Assembly: GCA_037441445.1 (NCBI GenBank)
Contig: JBBISE010000041.1
Location: 1 to 22,785 of the forward strand
From: JAAYQU01 sp037441445
GTDB taxonomy: Bacteria; Bacteroidota; Bacteroidia; Bacteroidales; Salinivirgaceae
Length of the DNA stretch: 22,785 bases
Reading direction: 5' to 3'
This document shows positions 7,849 through 16,070 of this stretch, piece by piece (the stretch's first letter is position 1; every line of letters begins with the position of its first letter). The notes under the pieces were generated by a model. The model worked only from the letters and a program-made list of their open reading frames with translations. It ran no database searches and was not told where the DNA came from. The position numbers and the translations under genes were made by a program.

Positions 7849-8273
7849 TACAAAACTCCTTTCACTTAAAAATCAGCATTTAAACATTTCGAATTATGAC
7901 AACGCAATTTTGTGAAAAAATTTGTTAAAAAAAAACTTTTTTACTCTTGCTTTTTCAATTTATTCAATATTGCCTTAGCTATTAACCTATTGTGAGACAA
8001 AAAAAGTATTACTTTATATTTAAACCTTATAAACAACTAGTTATAACACTATTGATTATTCTTTAAATTCTATACTTAACGTTAAATTAACTTGGTATTG
8101 GCTTTTCTTATAGGTATAAATACCTGTTTATGGGACATTTATATCGAAATGGAAAACAATTTATTTTGTGTTATATTAATTAACAAAAAAACAAAAAAAA
8201 AGACATAAATATACACATTAAATTAAGATAAGATTATCTATTAAATTGCGCCAATTCCAGAATCAGAAAAGTC
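7849..8273. other. A+T-rich non-coding region upstream of dnaA
   Basis: About 425 bases with no credible gene and by eye roughly four fifths A+T, with long A and T runs. It must hold the dnaA promoter. Two sequences differ by one base from the DnaA box TTATnCACA: TTATAAACA (8027-8035) and ATATACACA (8209-8217). A 6-base inverted repeat AGGTAT-AA-ATACCT lies at 8112-8125. There is no exact box and no cluster of boxes, so an origin cannot be claimed. No match to TAnnTTTG was found for dnaA. Confidence 0.5.
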
Positions 8274-9260
8274 CTATTTCTCTTTCTTATCGGATCGACT
8301 AAAATCAAAAAACCTGAAATTGAGGTATTTTTTGGGATTTTCCATCAAATCTTCCGTCAATTTGCTCAGATTTTGGGTGGCTTCAACTAGTGAGTTATAT
8401 AGGGAATCATTTTGCATTAATTGGCCGACGGTTCCTTCTCCCCGCTCCATTTTTTCTATGGTTTGGTTCATCGAGGCCAATGTACTTTCAAACATTTCAA
8501 AAGAATGTTTAAAGGAGATATTCGAAAGTGAATCGGTTGTGCGGCTGACATTTGTTATAGTTTGCCTTATTTCCTTGTTACTCAATTTCAGGTTATCAGT
8601 CAGACTTCGCATGTTGGCTACTATAGCTTCCATGTTCCCCGACTGGTTCAATATCAGGGTGTCCAACATTTTGGTAATGTTATTGATGTTTTGTGTTGAT
8701 GAATTAATAAGCGCAAACGAGTTTTGGATATCGTCCCTTGTTTTCTCGTTAAATATTAAACGAACAAGGCGTATGGCTTCTTCCATCTCTTTTAACAGAT
8801 CTTCTGCTTTATGTTTCAGGGGTAACATTTGCACACTTACCTGATCTTTAAGGCTTTCCTCCGTTGTGGCAAGCAAGGTGTCTCCTACCTGGTGTAGTTC
8901 AGCACTCTCTGAGAGCTGCATCTCTATAGCTTTGGTACCCATCAAATCGGTACTTATTATGCGTGCAATGGTTCCTTTTGGTAGTTTTATTCGTGGATTA
9001 ACACCAATTACCACGTTCACTGTGCCTTTGCTTTGTATATTTAGTTTAATAGACTGAACGTCACCTATTTTATAGCCACTAAGCAGTACAGGTGATGATT
9101 GCGAAAGACCACCTACATGCTCATACACAACATAATACATGTCATCGTCAGTAAAAATGTCCTTGCCTTTTAGATAATTAAGCCCCCAAATTAGGATAAA
9201 TAAACTAAGGGCTACAACTACTCCTATGAGTGAGTATTTTGTTTTTTGACCGAGTGCCAT
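8274..9260 (-). CDS. MCE/MlaD-family lipid transport protein
   Basis: Periplasmic, membrane-anchored substrate-binding protein of an MlaD/MCE system, 328 residues. One N-terminal membrane helix (about 9-29, YSLIGVVVALSLFILIWGL) is followed by the MCE domain (about 40-118), with the typical VGGLSQSSPVLLSGYKIGDV and a later TDLMGTKAIEMQL block. The remaining 200 residues are helical and coiled-coil-like, rich in N, S, L and E, and probably form a hexameric tunnel. The family moves phospholipids between inner and outer membranes with the MlaE permease and MlaF ATPase, which are not in this window. It starts 76 bases after the amidase gene on the same strand, an envelope-biogenesis pairing. The ATG at 9260 gives a short cytoplasmic tail and is convincing. 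It ends in TAG. Confidence 0.9.
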   Translation of the reverse strand: MALGQKTKYSLIGVVVALSLFILIWGLNYLKGKDIFTDDDMYYVVYEHVGGLSQSSPVLLSGYKIGDVQSIKLNIQSKGTVNVVIGVNPRIKLPKGTIARIISTDLMGTKAIEMQLSESAELHQVGDTLLATTEESLKDQVSVQMLPLKHKAEDLLKEMEEAIRLVRLIFNEKTRDDIQNSFALINSSTQNINNITKMLDTLILNQSGNMEAIVANMRSLTDNLKLSNKEIRQTITNVSRTTDSLSNISFKHSFEMFESTLASMNQTIEKMERGEGTVGQLMQNDSLYNSLVEATQNLSKLTEDLMENPKKYLNFRFFDFSRSDKKEK

Positions 9261-9336
9261 TTTCAGGAGATTTTGGGTTTAGGTTTTAGGAATTTCAGGT
9301 TATAATGGACTTTGCGTTTAGGTTTGAAGTATTGCG

Positions 9337-10533
9337 TTACTTTTTGGATTTTCGTATGGCTAAGTCAACGGAAATAGGCTTGCCATCCTCGAACGCTGTT
9401 ATAAAAGCACCTGGGAAATATTTCTTGCATTCATCAATGGCCATTTTAGCCTCATTGTAGGTGCTGAAAACCCCATGATAGTATTTGTTGAAACCATCGA
9501 GCCAAAGGTAGAACACCTTCCTGAGGGCTTCGAATTCTTTTTTACTTAAATCTGGTGACGCTTTCGATGCTGTTAGTTGAATTGTAAAGGCAATTCCTTT
9601 TGAGGGCAATGTTACATTCTGTTGCGTTACACCGTTTTTAACAGAGTTTTCTTTGGAATCCTTGCTTTCTTCCAGTGCCGTTAATTTTCTATCCAGTTCT
9701 TCAAAATAGACATCCACAGCGTTGAAGATGGCTGCTGCCAGTTTATTTTGTCCTTCGGAACTGGTTATGAAAATCTCCTCTTCGCGGTGAGAAATAAATC
9801 CAACCTCGACCAGAACACTAGGCATACTTGAATTCCATAGCACAAGAAATCCGGCCTGTTTAACGCCACGATCAAGTCGCTTAATTTTTTGGGTGAATTC
9901 CTTCTGCATAACATCAGCTATTTGCAAGCTCTGATCGAGATAGGCGTTTTGCATCAGGGAAAAAATAATGTACGATTCTGCTGAATTGGGATCATATCCT
10001 TCGTACCGTTCATTATAATCTTCTTCCAGAGCAATAACGGCATTCTCTTTCTGGGCTACCTCAAGATTTTCTTGGGTCTTGTGTAATCCCATGACAAACG
10101 TTTCCGTTCCTTGGGCCTTTGTGTTTTTTGATGAATTAGCATGCAACGAGACAAATAAATTGGCTTTGTTTTCGTTTGCAATCCTGGATCGATCATGCAA
10201 TGGGATAAAGACATCGTCCGTACGTGTAAAAACAACTTTTACATTGGGCAGATTTTTGTTTATGAGTTCCCCCAATTTTAAGGCTATTTTAAGCACAATA
10301 TCCTTTTCTTCGGAAAAAGAACCCAATGCTCCAGTATCTTTACCACCATGACCGGGATCAATGACTATGGTAAAATTATGTTTTTCTTTAGAGGATTCCT
10401 GGGCTGTAATGTTTTGTAAACCAATCAATAAAAAGTTCAGTAATAAAAAAAAATGAACCAAAGAAAAAAGGTTTACCTTAATTAGCAAGAATTTAGTTAG
10501 TTTTGGGGCACAATTTGACGATTTGGTTTTCAT
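9337..10533 (-). CDS. N-acetylmuramoyl-L-alanine amidase (AmiC-like, Amidase_3) with SPOR-like tail
   Basis: Zinc enzyme that cleaves the bond between N-acetylmuramic acid and the stem peptide of peptidoglycan, active in the periplasm in cell separation and wall turnover. Starting at the ATG at 10533 gives 398 residues; the frame is open to 10605, but that extension would overlap the divergent lptD start. The signal sequence covers about residues 10-43 (hydrophobic LVHFFLLLNFLLIGL, cleavage near ITA-QES). The Amidase_3 domain has ligands H62 in DPGHGGKDTG, E76 in SEEKDIVL and H131 in SLHANSS, plus the catalytic E243 in VLVEVGFIS. The last 85 residues resemble a SPOR domain (FTIQLTASK, YYHGVFSTYNEAKMAI, FPGAFITAF), which would bind denuded glycan at the septum. 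The MCE gene follows. Confidence 0.92.
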   Translation of the reverse strand: MKTKSSNCAPKLTKFLLIKVNLFSLVHFFLLLNFLLIGLQNITAQESSKEKHNFTIVIDPGHGGKDTGALGSFSEEKDIVLKIALKLGELINKNLPNVKVVFTRTDDVFIPLHDRSRIANENKANLFVSLHANSSKNTKAQGTETFVMGLHKTQENLEVAQKENAVIALEEDYNERYEGYDPNSAESYIIFSLMQNAYLDQSLQIADVMQKEFTQKIKRLDRGVKQAGFLVLWNSSMPSVLVEVGFISHREEEIFITSSEGQNKLAAAIFNAVDVYFEELDRKLTALEESKDSKENSVKNGVTQQNVTLPSKGIAFTIQLTASKASPDLSKKEFEALRKVFYLWLDGFNKYYHGVFSTYNEAKMAIDECKKYFPGAFITAFEDGKPISVDLAIRKSKK

Positions 10534-10559
10534 TTTCAAAAATCCTGATATTGAGAATA

Positions 10560-10567
10560 CAAAAATA
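10560..10567 (-). promoter_or_regulatory. candidate -7 element of the amidase gene
   Basis: TATTTTTG on the minus strand matches TAnnTTTG, 26 bases before the ATG at 10533 and inside the 60-base gap shared with the divergent LptD gene. No clear -33 TTTG was found. Confidence 0.35.
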
Positions 10568-10593
10568 GAACATCTAAACCATTTTTTTAGCAA

Positions 10594-13113
10594 GTGTATC
10601 GACATTTTTACATAATCATACTCATCCTGATTTTTTCAGTGCCGTTTAAATTGTGGCCTCAAGTGGACACCACAGCGACACAAAAAGCTGAAGTTCAAAG
10701 CAAAAGTAGTTCTATGCTTGATTTCCCCATCGATTATCAGGCAGAAGATACCATTATTATTTTTATCCGTCAGAAAAGGGAAATCCTTATTGGAAAGGCA
10801 AAGGTTGCATACCAAAACATTGAATTAACCGCCAGCTACATTGAAATTGATTTTGCCAAAAACGAAGTATTTGCCAAAGGCCTGCCCGACAGTACCGGTC
10901 AAATAACGGGCTTTCCGGTTTTTAAGGAGGGACAGGATCAGTTCGAGGCCAACAGCATGCGCTACAACTTTAAAACAAAAAAGGGATTAATCCGGGATGT
11001 TGTGACGGTACAGGACGGTGGATTTTTGCACAGTTCCATTACAAAAAAGCACACTAAGAGTGTTATTGACATGAAAAAGGGCAAATATACCACTTGCGAC
11101 CACGAACACCCCCATTTTTATATAGCCCTGACCAAAGCACGCGTTATCCAGAACGAAAAAATTGTGGCCGGACCTGCCTATTTAGTTATTGAAGATATAC
11201 CTACCCCTATTGCCATTCCTTTTGGGTATTTTCCGTTTACCAAAGAGCAGGCTTCAGGTTTAATTATCCCTGGTTATGGAGACAGCCGCGAGCGAGGGTT
11301 TTATCTGACCAACGGCGGATTATACTGGGCCGGAAATGAATACTTCGACTTTAAAATAACCGGTTCAATATACACAAAAGGCTCCTGGGATTTTGAGGCA
11401 AGAACACGTTACAAGGTGCGATACAAATTCAACGGTAACCTGTCTTACAGAAAGGAGAAAATTGTAATTGGAGAGAAAGGCACTTCTGATGAGGTTATCC
11501 GTGATGCCTATGCATTTATATGGAACCATTACCAGGACGCCAAAGCAAACCCAAATCAACGGTTTGGGGCTAATGTAAACTTACGATCAACATCATCCAA
11601 TAGGTATTCATTAAACCTAAACAATTACATTCAAAACACCGTATCCAGTGATATTTCCTACCAACGGAGCTTTCCAGGTACACCATTCAGTATGACGGCC
11701 AACGCCAAACATCTATTGAACACCATGGATACCAGTGTTACCCTAACACTTCCCTCGGCTACCCTGAACATGGCCAGACAAACCCCTTTTGCAAGGAAAA
11801 ACAGAGTTGGAAAGCAGCGCTGGTACGAAACCGTGGGCCTGACCTATAACTCCAGCCTTCAAAACTCAGGAAAGATGCACGAACGCGATTTTTTTACGAA
11901 CCGGATGTATGATAAATTTAAATATGGTGTTAACCACAACCTGTCTGCAAACGCCTCAATCAAAGTATTAAAACATCTCAATATAGCTCCGCAGGTATCA
12001 TACCGTGAACGATGGTATTTCGACCGCCTTGAAAAAACATTGTTACATGGCACACGTCCCGACTCGCTCCCATTGGATCCACCTATACGTGACACGGTTA
12101 TCATGGACACGGTAAACGGTTTTTATCGTGTTTGGGATTACAACACTTCAGTAAGCATGAGTACAACCGTCTATGGAATGTTCAAATTTCATCCGAAGCT
12201 GCCCGTCGAAGCCATTAGGATTGTACATCGGCCTTCCATTGGTTTTTCCTATAAACCCGATTTTGGTGATCCAAAATATGGTTATGTCAATGTTGATACC
12301 TTGCCGGCCCTTAACTATAACCGCTATGCCAATGGATTATTTGGCAGTCCTTCTCCCGGAGAGTCTCAGAGTATTTCATTTAATCTGGACAACAACCTGG
12401 AAATGAAAATAAGGACCCCAAAAGATACGGCCAACAGCACCAAGAAAATTACAATTTTCGATGCCATTGGTTTCAACACCAGTTACAACGCGGCTGCTGA
12501 CAGTATGCACTGGTCACCGCTCAGTTTTAGTGCCCGAACACGGCTGTTCAATTTATTAAATTTCAGTTTCACCGGAAGCATGGATTGGTATGCCCTGGAC
12601 GAAATTACCCAAAATCGGATCGATGAATTTCAGTACAACCTTGATAAAAGACTGGGAAGGCTTACATCAGCAGGCCTAACGGCCAATTTTACCATAAACT
12701 CGACCACCTTTAGCAACAAAGAAGGGAAAAGTACTGAAACGTTGGAGCCCTCTGACTACAACTACTATTACAATTATTTCGATATTCCATGGTCTATTAA
12801 TGTTGGCTATAATTATTCCTACTCAAAACCAACCACCGACAAGCGAGTGATACAGACCATAAACCTTTCCGGTGATTTTAGTGTAACAAAAAAATGGAAA
12901 ATTAACTATTCCACCGGATACGATTTGGACAAAAAACAAATATCTTTGACAAACCTCGGAATAACCAGGGACTTGCACTGTTGGGTGATGCGTTTCGAGT
13001 GGGTTCCCTTTGGAGAAAGACAAAGCTATTTCTTTACAATAGGTGTTAAATCGAGTATTTTACAGGATTTGAAATACGACAAACGTCAGGATTTTTACGA
13101 TACCATGCGATAA
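10594..13113 (+). CDS. lptD: LptD-like LPS-assembly outer-membrane protein
   Basis: Large outer-membrane beta-barrel of 839 residues in the Bacteroidota LptD/OstA family. It starts at GTG 10594, supported by the signal peptide that follows at once (YIIILILIFSVPFKLWPQ). The next in-frame ATG comes only after this signal. The N-terminal OstA-like jelly roll (about 45-130) has the typical KAKVAYQNIELTASYIEIDF and later NSMRYNFKTKKGLI blocks. The remaining 650 residues are alternating aromatic/polar beta strands with frequent R-Y-x-N motifs, typical of a barrel. Proteins of this family insert lipopolysaccharide into the outer leaflet. The classical disulfide cysteines of enterobacterial LptD are not obvious. 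It is divergent from the amidase gene and heads a cluster with UPF0316 and cinA, 4 and 12 bases apart. Confidence 0.88.
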   Translation: MYRHFYIIILILIFSVPFKLWPQVDTTATQKAEVQSKSSSMLDFPIDYQAEDTIIIFIRQKREILIGKAKVAYQNIELTASYIEIDFAKNEVFAKGLPDSTGQITGFPVFKEGQDQFEANSMRYNFKTKKGLIRDVVTVQDGGFLHSSITKKHTKSVIDMKKGKYTTCDHEHPHFYIALTKARVIQNEKIVAGPAYLVIEDIPTPIAIPFGYFPFTKEQASGLIIPGYGDSRERGFYLTNGGLYWAGNEYFDFKITGSIYTKGSWDFEARTRYKVRYKFNGNLSYRKEKIVIGEKGTSDEVIRDAYAFIWNHYQDAKANPNQRFGANVNLRSTSSNRYSLNLNNYIQNTVSSDISYQRSFPGTPFSMTANAKHLLNTMDTSVTLTLPSATLNMARQTPFARKNRVGKQRWYETVGLTYNSSLQNSGKMHERDFFTNRMYDKFKYGVNHNLSANASIKVLKHLNIAPQVSYRERWYFDRLEKTLLHGTRPDSLPLDPPIRDTVIMDTVNGFYRVWDYNTSVSMSTTVYGMFKFHPKLPVEAIRIVHRPSIGFSYKPDFGDPKYGYVNVDTLPALNYNRYANGLFGSPSPGESQSISFNLDNNLEMKIRTPKDTANSTKKITIFDAIGFNTSYNAAADSMHWSPLSFSARTRLFNLLNFSFTGSMDWYALDEITQNRIDEFQYNLDKRLGRLTSAGLTANFTINSTTFSNKEGKSTETLEPSDYNYYYNYFDIPWSINVGYNYSYSKPTTDKRVIQTINLSGDFSVTKKWKINYSTGYDLDKKQISLTNLGITRDLHCWVMRFEWVPFGERQSYFFTIGVKSSILQDLKYDKRQDFYDTMR

Positions 13114-13117
13114 TATA

Positions 13118-13717
13118 ATGGTTATGGATTCATTATTTAATTCGGAACTTTTTAGTTATGTAGTGCTGCCAATTCTGATTTTCACGGCACGTGTTATTGA
13201 TGTGAGTATTGGCACACTACGTATTATTTTTCTGTCAAAGGGAAAGAAGAAAATCGCCCCATTAATGGTTTTTTTCGAAGTATTTATTTGGATTCTGGCC
13301 ATTGGCGAAATCATGAAAAACCTCAATAATTGGGGGTGTTACTTTGCCTATGCTGCCGGGTTTGCCACCGGAAATTATGTAGGAATGATTATCGAAGAAA
13401 AGCTTGCGTTGGGAATACATATCATTCGAATAATAACTGAAAAAGAAACAAAATCACTGCTGCAAGCATTTCATAAAGCCGGTTTTGGCGCCACACTTTT
13501 GGACGCCGAAGGGTTGCATAGCAGAGTTAGCGTTGTATATGTCATCATAAACCGGAAAGATTTGCCCAAAGTGGAAACAATGATTCAAACACACAATCCT
13601 CATGCATTTTATTCCATTGAAGATGTCAAACAGGTAAAGCATGGGTTTTTTCCAAGCCCGACACTAAAGCACAAACGATTCCGGAGCCCTTTTAACCGGT
13701 TAAGAAAGGGAAAATAA
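13118..13717 (+). CDS. UPF0316 / DUF2179 membrane protein
   Basis: Membrane protein of 199 residues. The N-terminal half carries three hydrophobic segments (about 10-27, 43-62, 68-90) with the family pattern RVIDVSIGTLRIIFLSKGKKK and a conserved Y-A-x-G-F-A-T-G-N-Y-x-G stretch. The C-terminal half (about 100-175) is a DUF2179 soluble domain (ETKSLLQAFHKAGFGATLLD, VIINRKDLPKV). DUF2179 also occurs at the end of YitT-type proteins, so a small-ligand sensing or transport role has been proposed, but function is unknown. It starts 4 bases after the lptD stop; a second ATG at 13124 is nearly as good. cinA begins 12 bases after its stop, so the three are probably co-transcribed. Confidence 0.88.
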   Translation: MVMDSLFNSELFSYVVLPILIFTARVIDVSIGTLRIIFLSKGKKKIAPLMVFFEVFIWILAIGEIMKNLNNWGCYFAYAAGFATGNYVGMIIEEKLALGIHIIRIITEKETKSLLQAFHKAGFGATLLDAEGLHSRVSVVYVIINRKDLPKVETMIQTHNPHAFYSIEDVKQVKHGFFPSPTLKHKRFRSPFNRLRKGK

Positions 13718-13729
13718 ACTTTTGACCCT

Positions 13730-14989
13730 ATGTCAAATCCAAAAGCCATTATAGTAACTATTGGGGATGAAATTCTGATAGGTCAAATAACTGACACCAA
13801 CAGCCAGTGGCTGGCTCAAAACCTATTCAACGAGGGCTTTACGGTCACAAAAATGATAAGCATCGGCGACAACCCGGCAGAAGTGAGCAGTATCCTCGAA
13901 TACACCAAAAACAAGTTCGACTTAGTGATCTTTACCGGCGGTTTGGGACCAACAAACGACGATAAAACAAAACTTGTACTAACCCATTGGTTTAATTCAG
14001 AGCTGCTCCTAAACCAAGATGTTTTGGACGACATAAAGCAGATGGTCTATCGGCGCACAGGAAACACCATTCTAAACCAACGAAACCAAGACCAGGCTCT
14101 TGTACCAAAATGTTGTGAGGTACTACGAAATCAGGTAGGGACTGCACCAGGAATGGTTTTCAACCGAATTGAAAACAACACCGTTTATATAAGCCTCCCG
14201 GGCGTTCCATTTGAAATGAAGTGGCTTTACGAGAACCATGTGCGGAGTTTTCTTCAACAAAATTTCGAAATAACACCTCAAACTTATGATTTATTTTATG
14301 TCATGGGGATTTCGGAATCGGCACTGGCACATCGGCTCGAAGAATGGGAAAACCGATTGCCCGACGATTGGAAACCAGCCTATTTACCCTCAGCCGGACT
14401 AATAAAACTCAGGATTTTCAGACCACGACCATTAACCGAACAATACAACCAAATGATATCAGAATTGATTGTCCTTTTGGGCGAGAATTTTGTCGCCAAG
14501 AATGAAGAATCAGTTCAGGATGCACTAACCAAAATACTGATGGAAAACAATTTATCGATTGGAACTGCCGAAAGTTGTACAGGTGGAAACCTTGCCAAAA
14601 CCTTTACGACAAAGTCAGGGGCAGGTAACTATTTTAAAGGGTCGGTTGTTGCTTATTCCAACGATGTAAAAATGAATATTCTGGGGGTTAAGCCAGAAAC
14701 ATTGAAGCATTTTGGGGCGGTCAGCCGGGAAACAGCCGAACAAATGGCACAAGGATTAGCCCGGCAGCTGGAATGTGAGATTGCCATTGCAACCACTGGG
14801 GTAGCCGGGCCAACAGGAGGAACAGAGTCAAAACCGGTAGGGACAGTTTGGATATCTATTTATGTTAAAGGACAACTTTTTTCAGAAAAGTTTCAATTCA
14901 GCACACTTCGCGATGTAAACATTGAGCGAAGCACAAACACAGCTATATATCTGACATACAAATATTTATTGAATTTTATTAAACAATAA
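13730..14989 (+). CDS. cinA: CinA-family nicotinamide-nucleotide amidohydrolase
   Basis: Two-domain CinA protein of 419 residues. The N-terminal MoaB/MogA-like domain (about 4-170) has GDEILIGQITDTN (12-24) and FTGGLGPTNDDKTK (68-81) and is linked in this family to ADP-ribose pyrophosphatase activity. The C-terminal PncC domain (about 262-415) has AESCTGG (280-286, with the catalytic serine S282), the YFKGSVVAYSNDVK block and ATTGVAGPTGG (355-364); it deamidates nicotinamide mononucleotide in NAD salvage. Both domains look complete. It is the third gene of the lptD cluster. The start ATG lies 12 bases after the UPF0316 stop with no Shine-Dalgarno sequence. The 135 bases to rpmB show no convincing terminator. 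Confidence 0.94.
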   Translation: MSNPKAIIVTIGDEILIGQITDTNSQWLAQNLFNEGFTVTKMISIGDNPAEVSSILEYTKNKFDLVIFTGGLGPTNDDKTKLVLTHWFNSELLLNQDVLDDIKQMVYRRTGNTILNQRNQDQALVPKCCEVLRNQVGTAPGMVFNRIENNTVYISLPGVPFEMKWLYENHVRSFLQQNFEITPQTYDLFYVMGISESALAHRLEEWENRLPDDWKPAYLPSAGLIKLRIFRPRPLTEQYNQMISELIVLLGENFVAKNEESVQDALTKILMENNLSIGTAESCTGGNLAKTFTTKSGAGNYFKGSVVAYSNDVKMNILGVKPETLKHFGAVSRETAEQMAQGLARQLECEIAIATTGVAGPTGGTESKPVGTVWISIYVKGQLFSEKFQFSTLRDVNIERSTNTAIYLTYKYLLNFIKQ

Positions 14990-15124
14990 GTTTATGTTCA
15001 AAAAAGGTTAACCTATTGAAATTGATATCTTTTTACATAAAAAAGCTAAAAATATTTTGATTAATTCAATAAAAATGCAGACATTTGCAGTCTGAAAACG
15101 AATAACGTTATAAAACCATAAGAA

Positions 15125-15367
15125 ATGTCACGAGTTTGTCAAGTAACAGGGAAGAAGATAATGGTTGGGAACAATGTTTCGCACTCAAACCGCAAAACAA
15201 AAAGACGCTTTTACCCCAACCTGTGTAAGAAGAGATTCTACATTCCGGAAGAAGACCGTTGGATTACCTTGAAAGTATCAGCCAATGGATTAAGAACAAT
15301 AAACAAGAACGGCTTATACAACACATTGAAAGAAGCCAAGAAACAAGGTTTGATCAACAGCTTTTAA
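15125..15367 (+). CDS. rpmB: 50S ribosomal protein L28
   Basis: Small basic ribosomal protein of 80 residues, full length. The family pattern is clear: MSRVCQVTGKKIMVGNNVSH, NRKTKRRFYPNL, RFYIPEEDRWITLKVSANGLR and an ending helix KKQGLINSF. It has only C5 and one more cysteine (NLCKK), so it lacks the four-cysteine zinc form. It heads a three-gene translation cluster with rpmG 13 bases after its stop. The upstream 135 bases should hold the promoter, but no exact TAnnTTTG is present; TATTTTG near 15052 is one base short. Confidence 0.97.
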   Translation: MSRVCQVTGKKIMVGNNVSHSNRKTKRRFYPNLCKKRFYIPEEDRWITLKVSANGLRTINKNGLYNTLKEAKKQGLINSF

Positions 15368-15380
15368 AATTTAGAGAGTC

Positions 15381-15569
15381 ATGGCAAAAAAAGGAAAAGG
15401 CAATCGCATACAAGTGATCCTTGAGTGTACCGAGCACAAAGACAGCGGCCAACCGGGAACATCACGGTACATTACCAAAAAGAACCGGAAAAACACAACC
15501 GGTCGTATGGAATTAAAGAAATACAACCCTATTTTGAAACGTGTAACTGTACACCGCGAAATTAAATAA
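15381..15569 (+). CDS. rpmG: 50S ribosomal protein L33
   Basis: Basic ribosomal protein of 62 residues. It shows the L33 pattern MAKKGKGNRIQVILECTEHK, SRYITKKNRKNTTGRMELKK and YNPILKRVTVHREIK. Only one cysteine (C16) remains where zinc-ribbon L33 has four, so this is the non-zinc (C-minus) form. It sits between rpmB and the DUF4295 gene, with gaps of 13 and 9 bases, in a normal Bacteroidota arrangement. Confidence 0.96.
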   Translation: MAKKGKGNRIQVILECTEHKDSGQPGTSRYITKKNRKNTTGRMELKKYNPILKRVTVHREIK

Positions 15570-15578
15570 GACTGAGTT

Positions 15579-15737
15579 ATGGCAAAGAAAGTAGTAGCAA
15601 CTCTGAAAAAAGAAGGCGAAGTAAAAAGTTTCGCCAAAGTCATCAAAATGGTAAAGTCGCCAAAAACAGGTGCTTACACCTTTAAGGAAGACATTATTGC
15701 ACAAGATCAAGTTAAAGACTTTTTCGATAAGAAATAA
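15579..15737 (+). CDS. DUF4295-family small basic protein
   Basis: A 52-residue lysine-rich protein starting MAKKVVATLKKEGEVKSFAK and ending DQVKDFFDKK. It matches the DUF4295 family, found almost only in Bacteroidota directly after rpmB-rpmG. Its position and charge suggest a ribosome-associated protein, but its role is not established. It begins 9 bases after the rpmG stop and is followed by a strong terminator 28 bases after its own stop, so it closes the operon. In many Bacteroidales ftsY follows this gene; it does not here. Confidence 0.93.
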   Translation: MAKKVVATLKKEGEVKSFAKVIKMVKSPKTGAYTFKEDIIAQDQVKDFFDKK

Positions 15738-15765
15738 TCAGTAACTACTCTGAAAATGAGACAGA

Positions 15766-15791
15766 AGCCTCCCGTAAGGGGGGCTTTTTTT
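15766..15791 (+). terminator. intrinsic terminator of the rpmB operon
   Basis: Stem AGCCTCCC (15766-15773), loop GTAA, stem GGGGGGCT (15778-15785) with one T-G wobble, followed directly by a run of T to 15791. This is a textbook rho-independent terminator. Confidence 0.92.
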
Positions 15792-16070
15792 GTTTATGAA
15801 CCATACATGTCCTCTTCCAGAAAAAATGCCATCGTACTTTCTCTACTACTGCAAGGGTTTTCTTTATCCCCGAAAAGCAAAGCCCTTGGTTTAACTCATC
15901 AACCAAGATTTTCAATTCCCAGTACAAGATGTACGATATCGGACATCCTGCATTGCAACCATACATTCTTTTTGTTTTGTAACTCGGGTTTATCCAACTG
16001 TAAAACAATGAGATAAAAACCTTTGGCACAAGCATTGATTTCTCGCTTACGACCCTTAAAACCTAAAAAA
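15792..16070. other. intergenic region with no recognised feature
   Basis: Nothing convincing was found between the terminator and the TonB-receptor pseudogene. Open frames on both strands (about 86-96 codons) look like chance: low-complexity, cysteine-rich translations, and both run through the terminator. Confidence 0.6.

Noticed and set aside
15745..16035. 96-codon frame on the minus strand after the rpmB operon
   Set aside because: It reads through the terminator hairpin, has no signal, domain or plausible start context, and its composition is unlike the real proteins here.
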